In this document: positions 52,525 through 61,297 of the stretch, piece after piece
Layout: the number at the start of each line of letters is the position of its first letter
Numbering within the stretch: the stretch's first letter is position 1
DNA from: Streptomyces davaonensis JCM 4913
GTDB lineage: Bacteria > Actinomycetota > Actinomycetes > Streptomycetales > Streptomycetaceae
DNA: 64,000 nucleotides
Direction of reading: 5' to 3'
Assembly: GCF_000349325.1 (NCBI RefSeq)
Contig: NC_020504.1
Coordinates: forward strand, 7,358,326 to 7,422,325
The notes under the pieces: generated by a model
The model's input: the letters and a program-made list of their open reading frames with translations, nothing else
Told to the model about the DNA's origin: nothing
Databases searched by the model: none
Made by a program: the position numbers and the translations under genes

Positions 52525-52841
52525 CTTCGTCACCCGCCCTTCCGCTGCGCTGCCCGTTCGGGCGCTTGAGGGAATTTCTACAGCGGGTGTGTGGCGGTGA
52601 CCAGGTTTGTTACCAGTGTGATGCTGACCGTTGTGTGCCCGTTCGGGCGTCGGGGGTGGGGTGTGGCGGTCGAGTGCCGGCTGCGGGTGCGTCGTGGCTG
52701 GTCGCGCAGTTCCCCGCGCCCCTTGACCGGCGTTCCTGCACCGCTTCCTGGCCTGCTCGGGATGTCCTTGGGGGGTGCCCGAATGGATGGAGTGACGGGC
52801 CCGTTCTCTGCCCGTTCGCCCTCGCGCGCGCTCCTGATCGG
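52525..52841. other. Intergenic region with family B repeat
   Basis: 317 bases with no gene between the DeoR gene start and the uronate dehydrogenase stop. It holds the third family B repeat (52696-52723) and otherwise GC-rich DNA in which I see nothing. Confidence 0.6.
52696..52723 (+). repeat. Dispersed repeat family B, copy 3
   Basis: Same 28-base unit as at 23706 and 37474, preceded by GCTGCGGGTGCGTCGT. It stands alone in intergenic DNA. Confidence 0.9.
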
Positions 52842-53651
52842 TCAGTACGGCCAGATCGGCGGGTCGTTCACGAAGTGGCCGCCCAGGTAGGCATGGGCCT
52901 CGTTCGTGGGGTCCAGGTCGCCCTGTTCGGCGATCAGTTTCTCGGCGTAGGGCTCGGAGTCGTCCTGGGGGGCGTAGCCGAGGGCGCGGGCCGAGGTGAG
53001 GTCCCACCACAGGCGGGTGTTGGCGGAGGAGCCGTGGACGACCGTGTGGCCGACGTCCTCGGCGGTCAGGGCCGCGTGCAGCAGGCGGGCGCCGTCGCCG
53101 GGGCTCATCCAGACCGACAGCATGCGCACGCTGGTCGGCTCCGGGAAGCAGGAGCCGATGCGCACCGACACCGTCTCCAGGCCGTACTTGTCCCAGTAGA
53201 ACTGGGCGAGATCCTCGCCGAAGGATTTGGACAGGCCGTAGAAGGTGTCCGGGCGGCGCGGGGTGTCGACCGGGATCAGCGGGTCGTCGCCCTGGGGGCG
53301 GGGGGTGAAGCCGACCGCGTGGTTGGAGGAGGCGAACACGATGCGCGCGACGCCCTCCTCGCGGGCGGCCTCGTACAGGTTGTAGGTGCCCTCGATGTTC
53401 GCCTTGAGGATCTTCTCGAACGGGGCTTCCAGGGAGATCCCCGCAAGGTGGATGATCGCGTCGACGCCGCGGACGGCCTCGCGCAGGGCCTCCTTGTCGG
53501 CGAGGTCGGCGACGATCGCGTCCGGTTCGCCGTCGATGGGCCGCAGGTCCAGCAGGCGCAGCCGGTAGCCGTACTCCGGGAGCAGGTCCCGCATCAGGGT
53601 GCCGAGGCCGCCGGCGGCGCCGGTGAGCAGAACGGTGCGGGGCGCTGGCAT
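52842..53651 (-). CDS. Uronate dehydrogenase-like NAD-dependent epimerase/dehydratase
   Basis: A 269-residue short-chain (SDR-extended) enzyme with Rossmann motif LLTGAAGGLGT, IVFASSNHAVGF and the catalytic YGLSK, all matching uronate dehydrogenases that oxidise glucuronate or galacturonate to the aldarolactone. ATG 53651 follows AAGGAG at 8 bases. The divergent gene encodes a ketodeoxyglucarate dehydratase, the later step of the same pathway, which strengthens the call. Confidence 0.88.
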   Translation of the reverse strand: MPAPRTVLLTGAAGGLGTLMRDLLPEYGYRLRLLDLRPIDGEPDAIVADLADKEALREAVRGVDAIIHLAGISLEAPFEKILKANIEGTYNLYEAAREEGVARIVFASSNHAVGFTPRPQGDDPLIPVDTPRRPDTFYGLSKSFGEDLAQFYWDKYGLETVSVRIGSCFPEPTSVRMLSVWMSPGDGARLLHAALTAEDVGHTVVHGSSANTRLWWDLTSARALGYAPQDDSEPYAEKLIAEQGDLDPTNEAHAYLGGHFVNDPPIWPY

Positions 53652-53753
53652 CCTCGGGTCTCCTTGAGTAGACGGTTGCATGACTGCGCGCTATTCACAC
53701 TCGTGGACAAGCTATGGATCATCGCCCTGGCCCGTCAAGGGTGGCGAAGCTTG

Positions 53754-53765
53754 TGTTCATAAACA
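53754..53765. promoter_or_regulatory. Operator-like palindrome TGTTCATAAACA
   Basis: A perfect TGTT-N4-AACA site in the AT-rich part of the divergent region between the uronate dehydrogenase and kdgD genes, 47 bases before kdgD. The ACATAAAC after it extends a partial repeat. A regulator is not identified; none is adjacent except the DeoR gene 1.2 kb away. Confidence 0.5.
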
Positions 53766-53811
53766 TAAACTTCGATCAGAGACCTGCACGCACCCGTTCT
53801 AGGGAGAGCCT

Positions 53812-54756
53812 GTGACGCCAGCCGACCTCGCCGCTCGACTCGGCATCCCCAGCGGGCCGCTGTTCTTCCCGGTCACCGCCTACGGCCCCGACGGCGCCGT
53901 CGATCACGACGTCTACCGCGAGCATGTGCGCCGCGGGGTGGACGCCGGGGCCGCCGCGGTCTTCGCCTGCTGCGGCACCGGGGAGTTCCACGCGCTGACG
54001 CCCGAGGAGTACCAGGAGTGCGTCCGGGTGGCCGTTCAGGAGACGGCGGGCCGGGTGCCCGTCGTCGCGGGCGCCGGATACGGCACCGCGCTCGCCGCGC
54101 GCTACGCGCGGCTCGCCGAGGCGGCCGGCGCCGACGGACTGCTCGCCATGCCGCCGTACCTCGTGCTCGCCGGGCAGGAGGGGCTGCTGCGGCACTATCG
54201 CGAGGTCGCCGCGGCCACCGCACTCCCTGTCATCGTCTACCAGCGCGACAACGCCGTGTTCACCCCGCAGACGGTCGTCGAACTGGCCCGTACGGACGGG
54301 ATCGTCGGGTTCAAGGACGGCCTCGGCGACCTGGACCTCATGCAGCGGATCGTCAGCGCCGTACGCACCGAAGTCCCCGGCGATTTCCTGTACTTCAACG
54401 GACTGCCGACCGCCGAGCAGACCCAGCTCGCCTACCGCGCCCTCGGCATCACGCTCTACTCCTCGGCTGTGTTCTGCTTCGCCCCCGAGATCGCCCTCGC
54501 CTTCCACAAGGCGCTGCGCACCGGCGACGACGCCACCGTGCGCCGCCTGCTGGACGGCTTCTACCGGCCGTTCGTCGAACTGCGCGCCCAGGGGCGTGGA
54601 TACGCCGTGGCCCTCGTGAAGGCCGGGGTCCGGCTGCGCGGGCTCGACGTGGGGGAGGTCCGGCCGCCGCTGTCCGAGCCGGCCGAGGACCATGTCAAGC
54701 AGCTCGCGCTGCTGATCGAGCGTGGGTACGCGCTCCTTGAGGAGGACGGCAAGTGA
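53812..54756 (+). CDS. kdgD: 5-dehydro-4-deoxyglucarate dehydratase
   Basis: A DHDPS-fold enzyme of 314 residues that decarboxylates and dehydrates 5-keto-4-deoxyglucarate to 2-oxoglutarate semialdehyde. Conserved ACCGTGEFHALTPEEY, the tyrosine in LPVIVYQRDNAVFTP and the Schiff-base lysine in GIVGFKDGLGD fit the KdgD branch. GTG 53812 follows AGGGAGAG. Divergent from uronate dehydrogenase and overlapping the next gene by four bases. Confidence 0.9.
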   Translation: MTPADLAARLGIPSGPLFFPVTAYGPDGAVDHDVYREHVRRGVDAGAAAVFACCGTGEFHALTPEEYQECVRVAVQETAGRVPVVAGAGYGTALAARYARLAEAAGADGLLAMPPYLVLAGQEGLLRHYREVAAATALPVIVYQRDNAVFTPQTVVELARTDGIVGFKDGLGDLDLMQRIVSAVRTEVPGDFLYFNGLPTAEQTQLAYRALGITLYSSAVFCFAPEIALAFHKALRTGDDATVRRLLDGFYRPFVELRAQGRGYAVALVKAGVRLRGLDVGEVRPPLSEPAEDHVKQLALLIERGYALLEEDGK

Positions 54757-55907
54757 CGGCGTCGGCATTCGTCTACCCCTGGGACGTCAACGGCGACCCG
54801 GAGGCGGCCGGGCGGATCGCCGCCCTCGGTGTGTCGCAGGTGACCCTCGCCTCGGCCTACCACTCCACGCGCGCGTTGACCCCCCGCCACCCGCGCCACC
54901 GCATCGTCACCGCCGAACACGCGGCCGTGCTGTACCCGACGGACGACCGCTGGCAGGGCCGTGAACTGCGCCCCTACGCGGCCGGGGACTGGGCGCCCGG
55001 CGACGCCTACGGCGAGGCGGCCCACGCCCTCGCGGAGGCCGGTCTCGACGTGCACACCTGGGTCGTGCTCGCGCACAACTCCCGCCTGGGCGTCGAGCAT
55101 CCGCACACCTCCGTCGTCAATGCCTACGGGGACCGCTATCCCTGGGCCCCGTGCATCGCACAGCCCGCCACGCGCGCGTACCTGACCGACTTGGCCGCCG
55201 AGGCGGCGGTACGGCCCGGCGCGCGCGGCACCGAGCTGGAGTCCCTCGGCTGGTACGGACTCGCCCATCTGCACGCCCACGACAAGACCGGCGGGGTCGG
55301 CCTCGGCGAGGCCGGGCAGTACCTGATGTCCCTCTGCTTCTGCCCCACCTGCCGCCAGGGCTACGGCGCCCAGGGCCTGGACGCCGACGAGCTGGCGGCG
55401 GTCGTACGGGCCGCGCTGGAGCCGCTGTGGCGGGGCGAGGGCGCCGACGAGGGCTGGGCGGACGTGGAGAAGCTGCTCGGGGAGGCCAACGCGGCCGCCA
55501 CCCGCGCGTGGCGCGACGAGACCGCCCGTACGCTCCAGGAGGCGGCCGTCGCCGCGGTCCGTGCCGCCGCCCCGGCCGGGTTCCAGGTGCTGCTGCACGC
55601 CGACCCGGTGCCGTACCGCTGCGGGGCGAACGCCGGGGTGGATGCCGCGCACATACTCTCTGTCGCCGATGGTGTGGTCGTGCCCTGCACGGGCGGTACA
55701 GGCCTGCTGACGCCGTTCGCCGAGCAAGGTGGTGTTCTCGCCGCCAACTTCACCGTGGTCTCCGGGTTGGGTGGCAGCCCCGGCACCCTCGCCGACGACA
55801 TCGCCCGCGCGCGGGACCTCGGCGCCACGGAACTGCGGCTGTATCACGCGGGGTTGGCGTCCGACGGCGACTTGGAGCTGGTGCGCTCGGCGCTCGCCGG
55901 GGACTGA
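54753..55907 (+). CDS. Hypothetical protein in uronate cluster
   Basis: A 384-residue soluble protein, co-translated with kdgD (GTGA overlap). I do not recognise the family. The sequence suggests a TIM barrel: FVYPWDVNGDPEAAGRIAALGV at the start, VHTWVVLAHNSRLG in the middle, a CFCPTC motif near residue 195, and FQVLLHADPVPYRCG later. The pattern recalls glycoside-hydrolase-like families without known activity. Context points to sugar-acid metabolism. The 3' end overlaps the convergent MFS gene by 64 bases. Confidence 0.8.
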   Translation: MTASAFVYPWDVNGDPEAAGRIAALGVSQVTLASAYHSTRALTPRHPRHRIVTAEHAAVLYPTDDRWQGRELRPYAAGDWAPGDAYGEAAHALAEAGLDVHTWVVLAHNSRLGVEHPHTSVVNAYGDRYPWAPCIAQPATRAYLTDLAAEAAVRPGARGTELESLGWYGLAHLHAHDKTGGVGLGEAGQYLMSLCFCPTCRQGYGAQGLDADELAAVVRAALEPLWRGEGADEGWADVEKLLGEANAAATRAWRDETARTLQEAAVAAVRAAAPAGFQVLLHADPVPYRCGANAGVDAAHILSVADGVVVPCTGGTGLLTPFAEQGGVLAANFTVVSGLGGSPGTLADDIARARDLGATELRLYHAGLASDGDLELVRSALAGD

Positions 55908-57076
55908 AACAGGGCCGCCGCTGTCGCGAGCAGCGTGACTCCGGTGACGGCCAGCAGCAGCCGGTGATCGACCGCCTCGACCAGGGCCGCGCCCGCGGCG
56001 AGGCCGATCACGTTCGGGGTGAACACCAAGGTGTTCGCGGTGGCGGTGACCCGGCCCAGCAGCCGGTCCGGGGTCCGCTGCTGGACCTGGGTGAGCGCGG
56101 CGATCAGTACGGCGGGCAGGCCCGCGCCGATCGCCGCGCTGCACGCCAGCGCCACGGCGTCGGAGGGCACGGCCCGCAGCGCCACCGCCGCCCCGAACAG
56201 GGCGATCCCGCACGCAGCGAACCGCTGGGTGCCGAGGCGGCGCAGGGCGGGCCCGGAGAGCAGGCCCACCGCCACCGATCCGGCGCCCTGGACGGCGTAG
56301 AGCACACCCGCGTAGGCGGGGGAGTGGCCGAGGTCCTCGACGACCGGGTAGATCAGGGCGCCGCTGACCCCGGCGCAGAGCATGGTGGTGCCGCCCGCCA
56401 GGGTCAGGGGGCGCAGCATGGGGTGGGACCACACATAGCGGGCGCCCTCGGCGGTCCGGGTCCGCCAGTGGGCGGTGGGCGGCTCCGGTCGGCGCTCCTG
56501 GACCCGCAGGCGGGCGTAGAGACCGGCGGCCGCGACGAAGGTCAGCGCGTCCAGGAGGGCGACGCTCGCGCCGCCGTGGAGCGTGTAGAGAGCGGCGCCC
56601 GCGGGCGGGGCCAGGATCTTCATGCCCTCGCCCGCCGTCATGCGCAGTCCGTTGAAGTCGCCGAGCAGGGGCCCCGGGACGGCGGAGGCGACGAGGGCGG
56701 ACTCGGCCGCGTCCTGGACGACGCCCGCGGCGCCGTACACGAAGAGGACCGCGAAGAGGAGCCACAGGGCGGTCGGGGAGTCGACCGTGAGCAGGGTCAG
56801 CAGGAGCGCAGCGAGCAGGAGGTTCGTGGCGATCAGCAGGGGTACTCGGCGGGTGCGGTCGGCGAGCGTGCCGAGCAGGGGGCCGGCCAGGGTGGGCGCC
56901 CACATCGCCAGCATGCACAGCGCGGCGAGAGCGTCGGAGCCGGTGAGGTCCTTCACCCACACGCCCGCCACCAGCCACAGCGCCGAGGTCCCGAATCCGG
57001 AGATCACGACCCCGGCCAGATAGCGCCCCGCGGTGCGGTCGCTCAGCACGCGGAGCAAGGTCCATTTCGTTGTCAT
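55844..57076 (-). CDS. MFS transporter
   Basis: A 410-residue permease with about twelve hydrophobic segments and the MFS loop LLGTLADRTRRVPLLIATN. The N-terminal TKWTLLRVLSDRTAGRYLAGV and overall shape fit the enterobactin-exporter-like or drug-efflux type. Its 3' end overlaps the hypothetical protein gene. Substrate unknown. Confidence 0.9.
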   Translation of the reverse strand: MTTKWTLLRVLSDRTAGRYLAGVVISGFGTSALWLVAGVWVKDLTGSDALAALCMLAMWAPTLAGPLLGTLADRTRRVPLLIATNLLLAALLLTLLTVDSPTALWLLFAVLFVYGAAGVVQDAAESALVASAVPGPLLGDFNGLRMTAGEGMKILAPPAGAALYTLHGGASVALLDALTFVAAAGLYARLRVQERRPEPPTAHWRTRTAEGARYVWSHPMLRPLTLAGGTTMLCAGVSGALIYPVVEDLGHSPAYAGVLYAVQGAGSVAVGLLSGPALRRLGTQRFAACGIALFGAAVALRAVPSDAVALACSAAIGAGLPAVLIAALTQVQQRTPDRLLGRVTATANTLVFTPNVIGLAAGAALVEAVDHRLLLAVTGVTLLATAAALFQSPASAERTSSKSPSDANPA

Positions 57077-57209
57077 GCCTGGCCATCGTGGGTCTAAGGA
57101 CGTGGCGCAGGGATCGGGCAGGTGTCCTAGATACGGCTCGGGCGATGAGTTTTCGGTGGCTGGGAGGTCAACCCTTCACGACCATTCCGGGAGTGCGGAG
57201 GAGTAGCCA

Positions 57210-57800
57210 ATGATGGATCCGATCATCGATCTCGGGCCCCAGACCCAGGTCCTGGCCCGTCTCGTCGAGGGCGTGCGCGACGAGCAGCTGATGGACGAGA
57301 CGCCGTGCCCTGACCTGCGTGCCCGCAACCTGCTCGGGCACCTGCTGGGCCTGACCGTCGCCTTCCGGGACGCCGGTCGCAAGAGCCTGGGCGGCACGAC
57401 CGACACCAACCCCTTCGACGCCGTTCCCGACATCGGCCCCGGCTGGCGCGAGGAGTTCCCCAAGGTCTTCGACGAGCTCGCCGAGGTCTGGCGTGACCCG
57501 CGTGCCTGGACCGGGATGACCCGGGCGGGCGGCTTCGACCTGCCCGGCGCGGTCGCCGGTGCCGTGGCCATCGACGAACTGGTCATCCACGGCTGGGACC
57601 TGGCCCGTGCCACGGGGCAGCCGTACAACCCCGACCCGACCGCCCTCCAGGCCACCTACGACTTCCAGCTCGCGTCGAAGGACGACCCGAGCCGCGGCGA
57701 GATCTTCGGCCCGATCGTCCCCGTACCGGACAGCGCGCCCTTGCTGGACCGGACGGTGGGGCTGAGCGGGCGGAATCCGGGGTGGACGCCGGGGGCATGA
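57210..57800 (+). CDS. TIGR03086/DinB-like mycothiol-dependent metal-binding protein
   Basis: A 196-residue DinB-fold protein: DETPCPDLRARNLLGHLLGL places a metal-binding histidine, and ELVIHGWDLARATGQ holds the second, as in the maleylpyruvate isomerase-like actinobacterial family. ATG 57210 follows GGAGGAG. The reaction is unknown; these proteins often act with mycothiol. Confidence 0.87.
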   Translation: MMDPIIDLGPQTQVLARLVEGVRDEQLMDETPCPDLRARNLLGHLLGLTVAFRDAGRKSLGGTTDTNPFDAVPDIGPGWREEFPKVFDELAEVWRDPRAWTGMTRAGGFDLPGAVAGAVAIDELVIHGWDLARATGQPYNPDPTALQATYDFQLASKDDPSRGEIFGPIVPVPDSAPLLDRTVGLSGRNPGWTPGA

Positions 57801-57833
57801 GCACGCACCCCCCAACTTCCTTTGTCAGAAGCA

Positions 57834-57893
57834 TTGACGAAACACAGAGGCGCTCCTACCTTCATCGCGTCGTACTTCGTACGTCATATATGA
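57834..57893 (+). promoter_or_regulatory. Promoter and operator of the GntR sugar-acid operon
   Basis: TTGACG (57834-57839), a 17-base spacer and TACCTT (57857-57862) form a good -35/-10 pair. Just after the expected start lies a perfect palindrome TCATATATGA (57884-57893) with a related GATATGTGAGAT at 57899, suited to binding by the FadR-type regulator encoded next. Confidence 0.68.
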
Positions 57894-57923
57894 GACGCGA
57901 TATGTGAGATCCGAGAGGCGCGC

Positions 57924-58580
57924 ATGACCTCTGTGCCCACGCCGATCCCCTCCCGCACGCAATACGTGCTGGAGGAGATCAAACGCCGTATCCTCACCGG
58001 CCGGCTGACGCCGGGTCAGGCTCTGGTGGAGACCGAGCTCGCCGCGCAGTTCGGGGTGTCCAAGACCCCGGTGCGCGAGGCGCTCAAGACGCTCGCCGGG
58101 ACCGGGCTCGTCGTGATGAACCAGTACAAGGGCGTCACGGTGCGCATGGTGGACGCGGACATGGCGCGCGAGGTCTACGACGTGCGGCTGCTCCTCGAAC
58201 CCGAGGCGCTGAAGCGGGCGGTGCGCCGCGGCGCCTCCCTCGACGACGCACGCGACGCGCTGACCCGCGCCGACCGGGCCACCGACGCCGCCGAACGCTC
58301 CCTGGCCAACAGGGAGTTCCATCGCGCGCTGTACCTGCCCTGCGGCAACCCGCTGCTCGGCCGGATGCTCGACGAGGTCCGCGACCAGGCCGCCCTCGTC
58401 TCCGCCGTCGCCTGGGCCGCCTCGCCCTCCTGGGAGCGGGAGGCCGGTGAGCACCGGGAGATCCTCCGGCTCGCCCTCGGCGGCGACGCGGACGGCGCGG
58501 CCCGCGCCCTGCACGCCCACATCGCGTCGTTCGTCGAGCGGGCGTTCCCCGAGGCCGCGGACCAGGAAGGTCAGGAATGA
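57924..58580 (+). CDS. GntR-family (FadR/FCD) regulator
   Basis: A 218-residue regulator: GntR HTH at residues 10-75 (LEEIKRRILTGRLTPGQALVETELAAQFGVSKTPVREALKTLAG) and an FCD domain with the metal-binding DVRLLLEPEAL, NREFHRALY and EHREILRLAL. ATG 57924 follows GAGAGG. It heads the operon with a DHDPS-fold enzyme, a dehydratase and ABC permeases, and by context senses a sugar acid. Confidence 0.92.
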   Translation: MTSVPTPIPSRTQYVLEEIKRRILTGRLTPGQALVETELAAQFGVSKTPVREALKTLAGTGLVVMNQYKGVTVRMVDADMAREVYDVRLLLEPEALKRAVRRGASLDDARDALTRADRATDAAERSLANREFHRALYLPCGNPLLGRMLDEVRDQAALVSAVAWAASPSWEREAGEHREILRLALGGDADGAARALHAHIASFVERAFPEAADQEGQE

Positions 58581-59488
58581 GCAGCGCGACGTTCGAGACC
58601 CAGCGGGCGGCCCTGGCCGACGTGGTGTCGATCCCGGTGACCCCTTTCGCCGAGGACGGCAGCGTCGACCAGGACACCCACCGGGCCCTGCTGCGTCGAC
58701 TGCTCGACGGGGGGATCCGCACCCTCACCCCCAACGGCAACACCGGCGAGTTCTACGCCCTCAGCCCGCAGGAGCGGCAGCTCGTCACCGAGATCACCCT
58801 CGACGAGGTCGGCGACCGCGGCGTGATCCTCGTCGGCGTCGGCCATGACGTGCCCACCGCCGTCGCCTCCGCCCGGCACGCCCGGGAGCGGGGCGCCGCG
58901 ATGGTGATGGTCCATCAGCCCGTCCACCCGTACGTCTCGCAGGGCGGCTGGGTCGACTACCACCGCGCCATCGCCGAGGCCGTCCCCGAGCTGGGGGTCG
59001 TGCCCTACATCCGCAACGCGCAACTCAGCGGCGCACGGCTCGCCGAGCTCGCCGACTCCTGCCCGAACGTGATCGGCGTGAAGTACGCCGTCCCGGACGC
59101 CGCCAAGTTCGCCGCTTTCTCCCGGGACGCGGGTCTGGACCGGTTCGTCTGGGTCGCCGGGCTCGCCGAGCCCTACGCCCCCTCCTACTTCTCCGCGGGC
59201 GCCACCGGCTTCACCTCGGGGCTCGTGAACGTCGCCCCGGCCGTTTCGCTGAACATGATCGAAGCGCTTCGATCCGGGGACTACCCGGCCGCCATGAAGG
59301 TCTGGGAACAGATCCGCCGCTTCGAGGAACTGCGCGCCGCCAACGGCTCGGCCAACAACGTCACCGTGGTCAAGGAGGCCCTCGCCTCCCTCGGCCTGTG
59401 CCGCCGCGAGGTCCGCCCGCCGAGCAAGCCGCTGCCCGAGAGCGACCGCGCCGAGGTCGCCGCCATCGCCGCCGGATGGTCCATATGA
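58577..59488 (+). CDS. DHDPS/NAL-family enzyme of sugar-acid catabolism
   Basis: A 303-residue TIM-barrel lyase or dehydratase. TPNGNTGEFYALSPQERQ, the tyrosine in VVPYIRNAQ and the Schiff-base lysine in NVIGVKYAVPD are present. Because dapA is elsewhere and this gene overlaps an IlvD/Edd dehydratase, it likely acts on a 2-keto-3-deoxy sugar acid made by that enzyme, either as aldolase or dehydratase. ATG 58577 overlaps the GntR stop. Confidence 0.88.
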   Translation: MSSATFETQRAALADVVSIPVTPFAEDGSVDQDTHRALLRRLLDGGIRTLTPNGNTGEFYALSPQERQLVTEITLDEVGDRGVILVGVGHDVPTAVASARHARERGAAMVMVHQPVHPYVSQGGWVDYHRAIAEAVPELGVVPYIRNAQLSGARLAELADSCPNVIGVKYAVPDAAKFAAFSRDAGLDRFVWVAGLAEPYAPSYFSAGATGFTSGLVNVAPAVSLNMIEALRSGDYPAAMKVWEQIRRFEELRAANGSANNVTVVKEALASLGLCRREVRPPSKPLPESDRAEVAAIAAGWSI

Positions 59489-61215
59489 CCGGCCGCAGAC
59501 GACCCGAGGAACTGAGAAGCCATCAGTGGTACGGCACCGAGGGCCAGTTGCGCACCTGGTCGCACAACGCCCGGATGCGGCAGCTCGGTTACGAGGCGGA
59601 GGAGTACCGGGGCCGCCCGGTGATCGCCGTCCTCAACACCTGGTCCGACATCAACCCCTGCCACGTCCATCTGCGCGAGCGCGCCGAGGCGGTCAAGCGG
59701 GGCGTGTGGCAGGCCGGCGGATTACCGCTGGAGTTCCCGGTCTCCACGCTCTCCGAGACCTACCAGAAGCCGACCCCGATGCTCTACCGCAACCTGCTGT
59801 CGATGGAGACGGAGGAGCTGCTGCGCTCCTACCCCGTCGACGCGGCGGTCCTGCTCGGCGGCTGCGACAAGTCGACGCCCGCGCTGCTGATGGGCGCGGC
59901 CTCGGCCGACGTCCCCTCGCTCTTCGTGCCCGCGGGGCCGATGCTGCCGGGACACTGGCGCGGGGAGACCCTCGGGTCCGGCACCGACATGTGGAAGTAC
60001 TGGGACGAGCACCGCGCGGGCAACCTCACCGACTGCGAACTGCGGGAACTGCAAGGCGGGTTGGCGCGGTCGCCCGGCCACTGCATGACCATGGGCACCG
60101 CGTCCACGATGACCGCGGCGGCGGAGGCCCTCGGGATGACCCTGCCGGGTGCCTCGTCGATCCCCGCTGTTGACTCCGCGCACGAGCGGATGGCCGCCGC
60201 CTCCGGGCGCCGCGCCGTGGAACTCGCCTGGACCGGACCGGCCCCGTCCCGGATCCTCACCCGCGAGGCCTTCGAGGACGCCGTCACCACGGTGCTCGGA
60301 CTCGGTGGCTCCACCAACGCCGTCATCCATCTGATCGCGCTCGCCGGTCGCTGCCAAGTGCCGCTCACCCTCGACGACTTCGACCGCATCGCGCGCACCG
60401 TGCCGGTGCTGGCGAACGTCCGGCCCGGCGGACGGACGTACCTGATGGAGGATTTCTACTTCGCGGGCGGACTGCCCGGGTTCCTCTCCCGCATCCCGGA
60501 CCTGCTCCACCTGGACCGGCCGACCGTCAACGGCACGCTGGGGGAGCAGATCGAGGGTGCCGTCGTCCACGACGACGACGTCATCCGCACCCGCGAGAAC
60601 CCGGTCGCCGCTGAGGGCGGGGTCGCCGTGCTGCGCGGCAACCTCTGCCCGGACGGCGCCGTCATCAAGCACATCTCCGCCGAACCGCAGCTCCTCAAGC
60701 ACACCGGGTCCGCCGTCGTCTTCGACGACTACAAGACCATGCAGCGCACCATCAACGACCCGTCGCTCGGCATCACCGCCGACAGCGTGCTGGTGCTGCG
60801 CGGCTCCGGGCCCAAGGGCGGTCCGGGCATGCCCGAGTACGGCATGCTCCCCATCCCCGACCACCTGCTCAAGCAGGGGGTACGGGACATGGTGCGGATC
60901 TCCGACGCCCGGATGAGCGGCACCAGTTACGGCGCGTGCGTGCTGCACGTCGCGCCGGAGTCGTACATCGGCGGACCGCTCGCCCTGGTCCGCACCGGTG
61001 ACTCCATCACCCTCGACGTCACCGCCCGCACCCTCCATCTCCACGTGGACGACGAGGAGTTGGCGCGGCGCAGGTCCGAGTGGGCACCTCCGCCCGCCCG
61101 TTACGAGCGGGGCTACGGCGCCCTCTACAACGAACAGATCGGCCAGGCCGACACCGGCTGCGACTTCGAATTCCTCGCCCGGCCGGGCCAGGTGCAGGAC
61201 CCTTACGCCGGCTGA
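59485..61215 (+). CDS. IlvD/Edd-family sugar-acid dehydratase with a TTA codon
   Basis: A 576-residue Fe-S dehydratase. The cluster cysteines are in NPCHVHL, GGCDKSTPAL and SPGHCMTMGTAS, and the C-terminal part has GPKGGPGMPEYGML and RMSGTSYG. It is closest to arabinonate, xylonate and gluconate dehydratases. ATG 59485 overlaps the previous stop. Leucine codon 80 (59722-59724) is TTA, so full expression would depend on bldA; the other genes of the operon show none. Confidence 0.9.
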   Translation: MTGRRRPEELRSHQWYGTEGQLRTWSHNARMRQLGYEAEEYRGRPVIAVLNTWSDINPCHVHLRERAEAVKRGVWQAGGLPLEFPVSTLSETYQKPTPMLYRNLLSMETEELLRSYPVDAAVLLGGCDKSTPALLMGAASADVPSLFVPAGPMLPGHWRGETLGSGTDMWKYWDEHRAGNLTDCELRELQGGLARSPGHCMTMGTASTMTAAAEALGMTLPGASSIPAVDSAHERMAAASGRRAVELAWTGPAPSRILTREAFEDAVTTVLGLGGSTNAVIHLIALAGRCQVPLTLDDFDRIARTVPVLANVRPGGRTYLMEDFYFAGGLPGFLSRIPDLLHLDRPTVNGTLGEQIEGAVVHDDDVIRTRENPVAAEGGVAVLRGNLCPDGAVIKHISAEPQLLKHTGSAVVFDDYKTMQRTINDPSLGITADSVLVLRGSGPKGGPGMPEYGMLPIPDHLLKQGVRDMVRISDARMSGTSYGACVLHVAPESYIGGPLALVRTGDSITLDVTARTLHLHVDDEELARRRSEWAPPPARYERGYGALYNEQIGQADTGCDFEFLARPGQVQDPYAG

Positions 61216-61297
61216 ACCACCCCTCGGCCACCGCACTCTTCGGTCGAAACCTCGAACAGTGATCGGAAAGCGCTTCACCGAGAACGGAGAGACAGTC

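Noticed and set aside
26136..59488. All DHDPS-fold genes as dapA paralogs
   Set aside because: Those at 53812 and 58577 sit in sugar-acid operons and have KdgD/KDG-type motifs; only 26136-27032 is taken as dapA.
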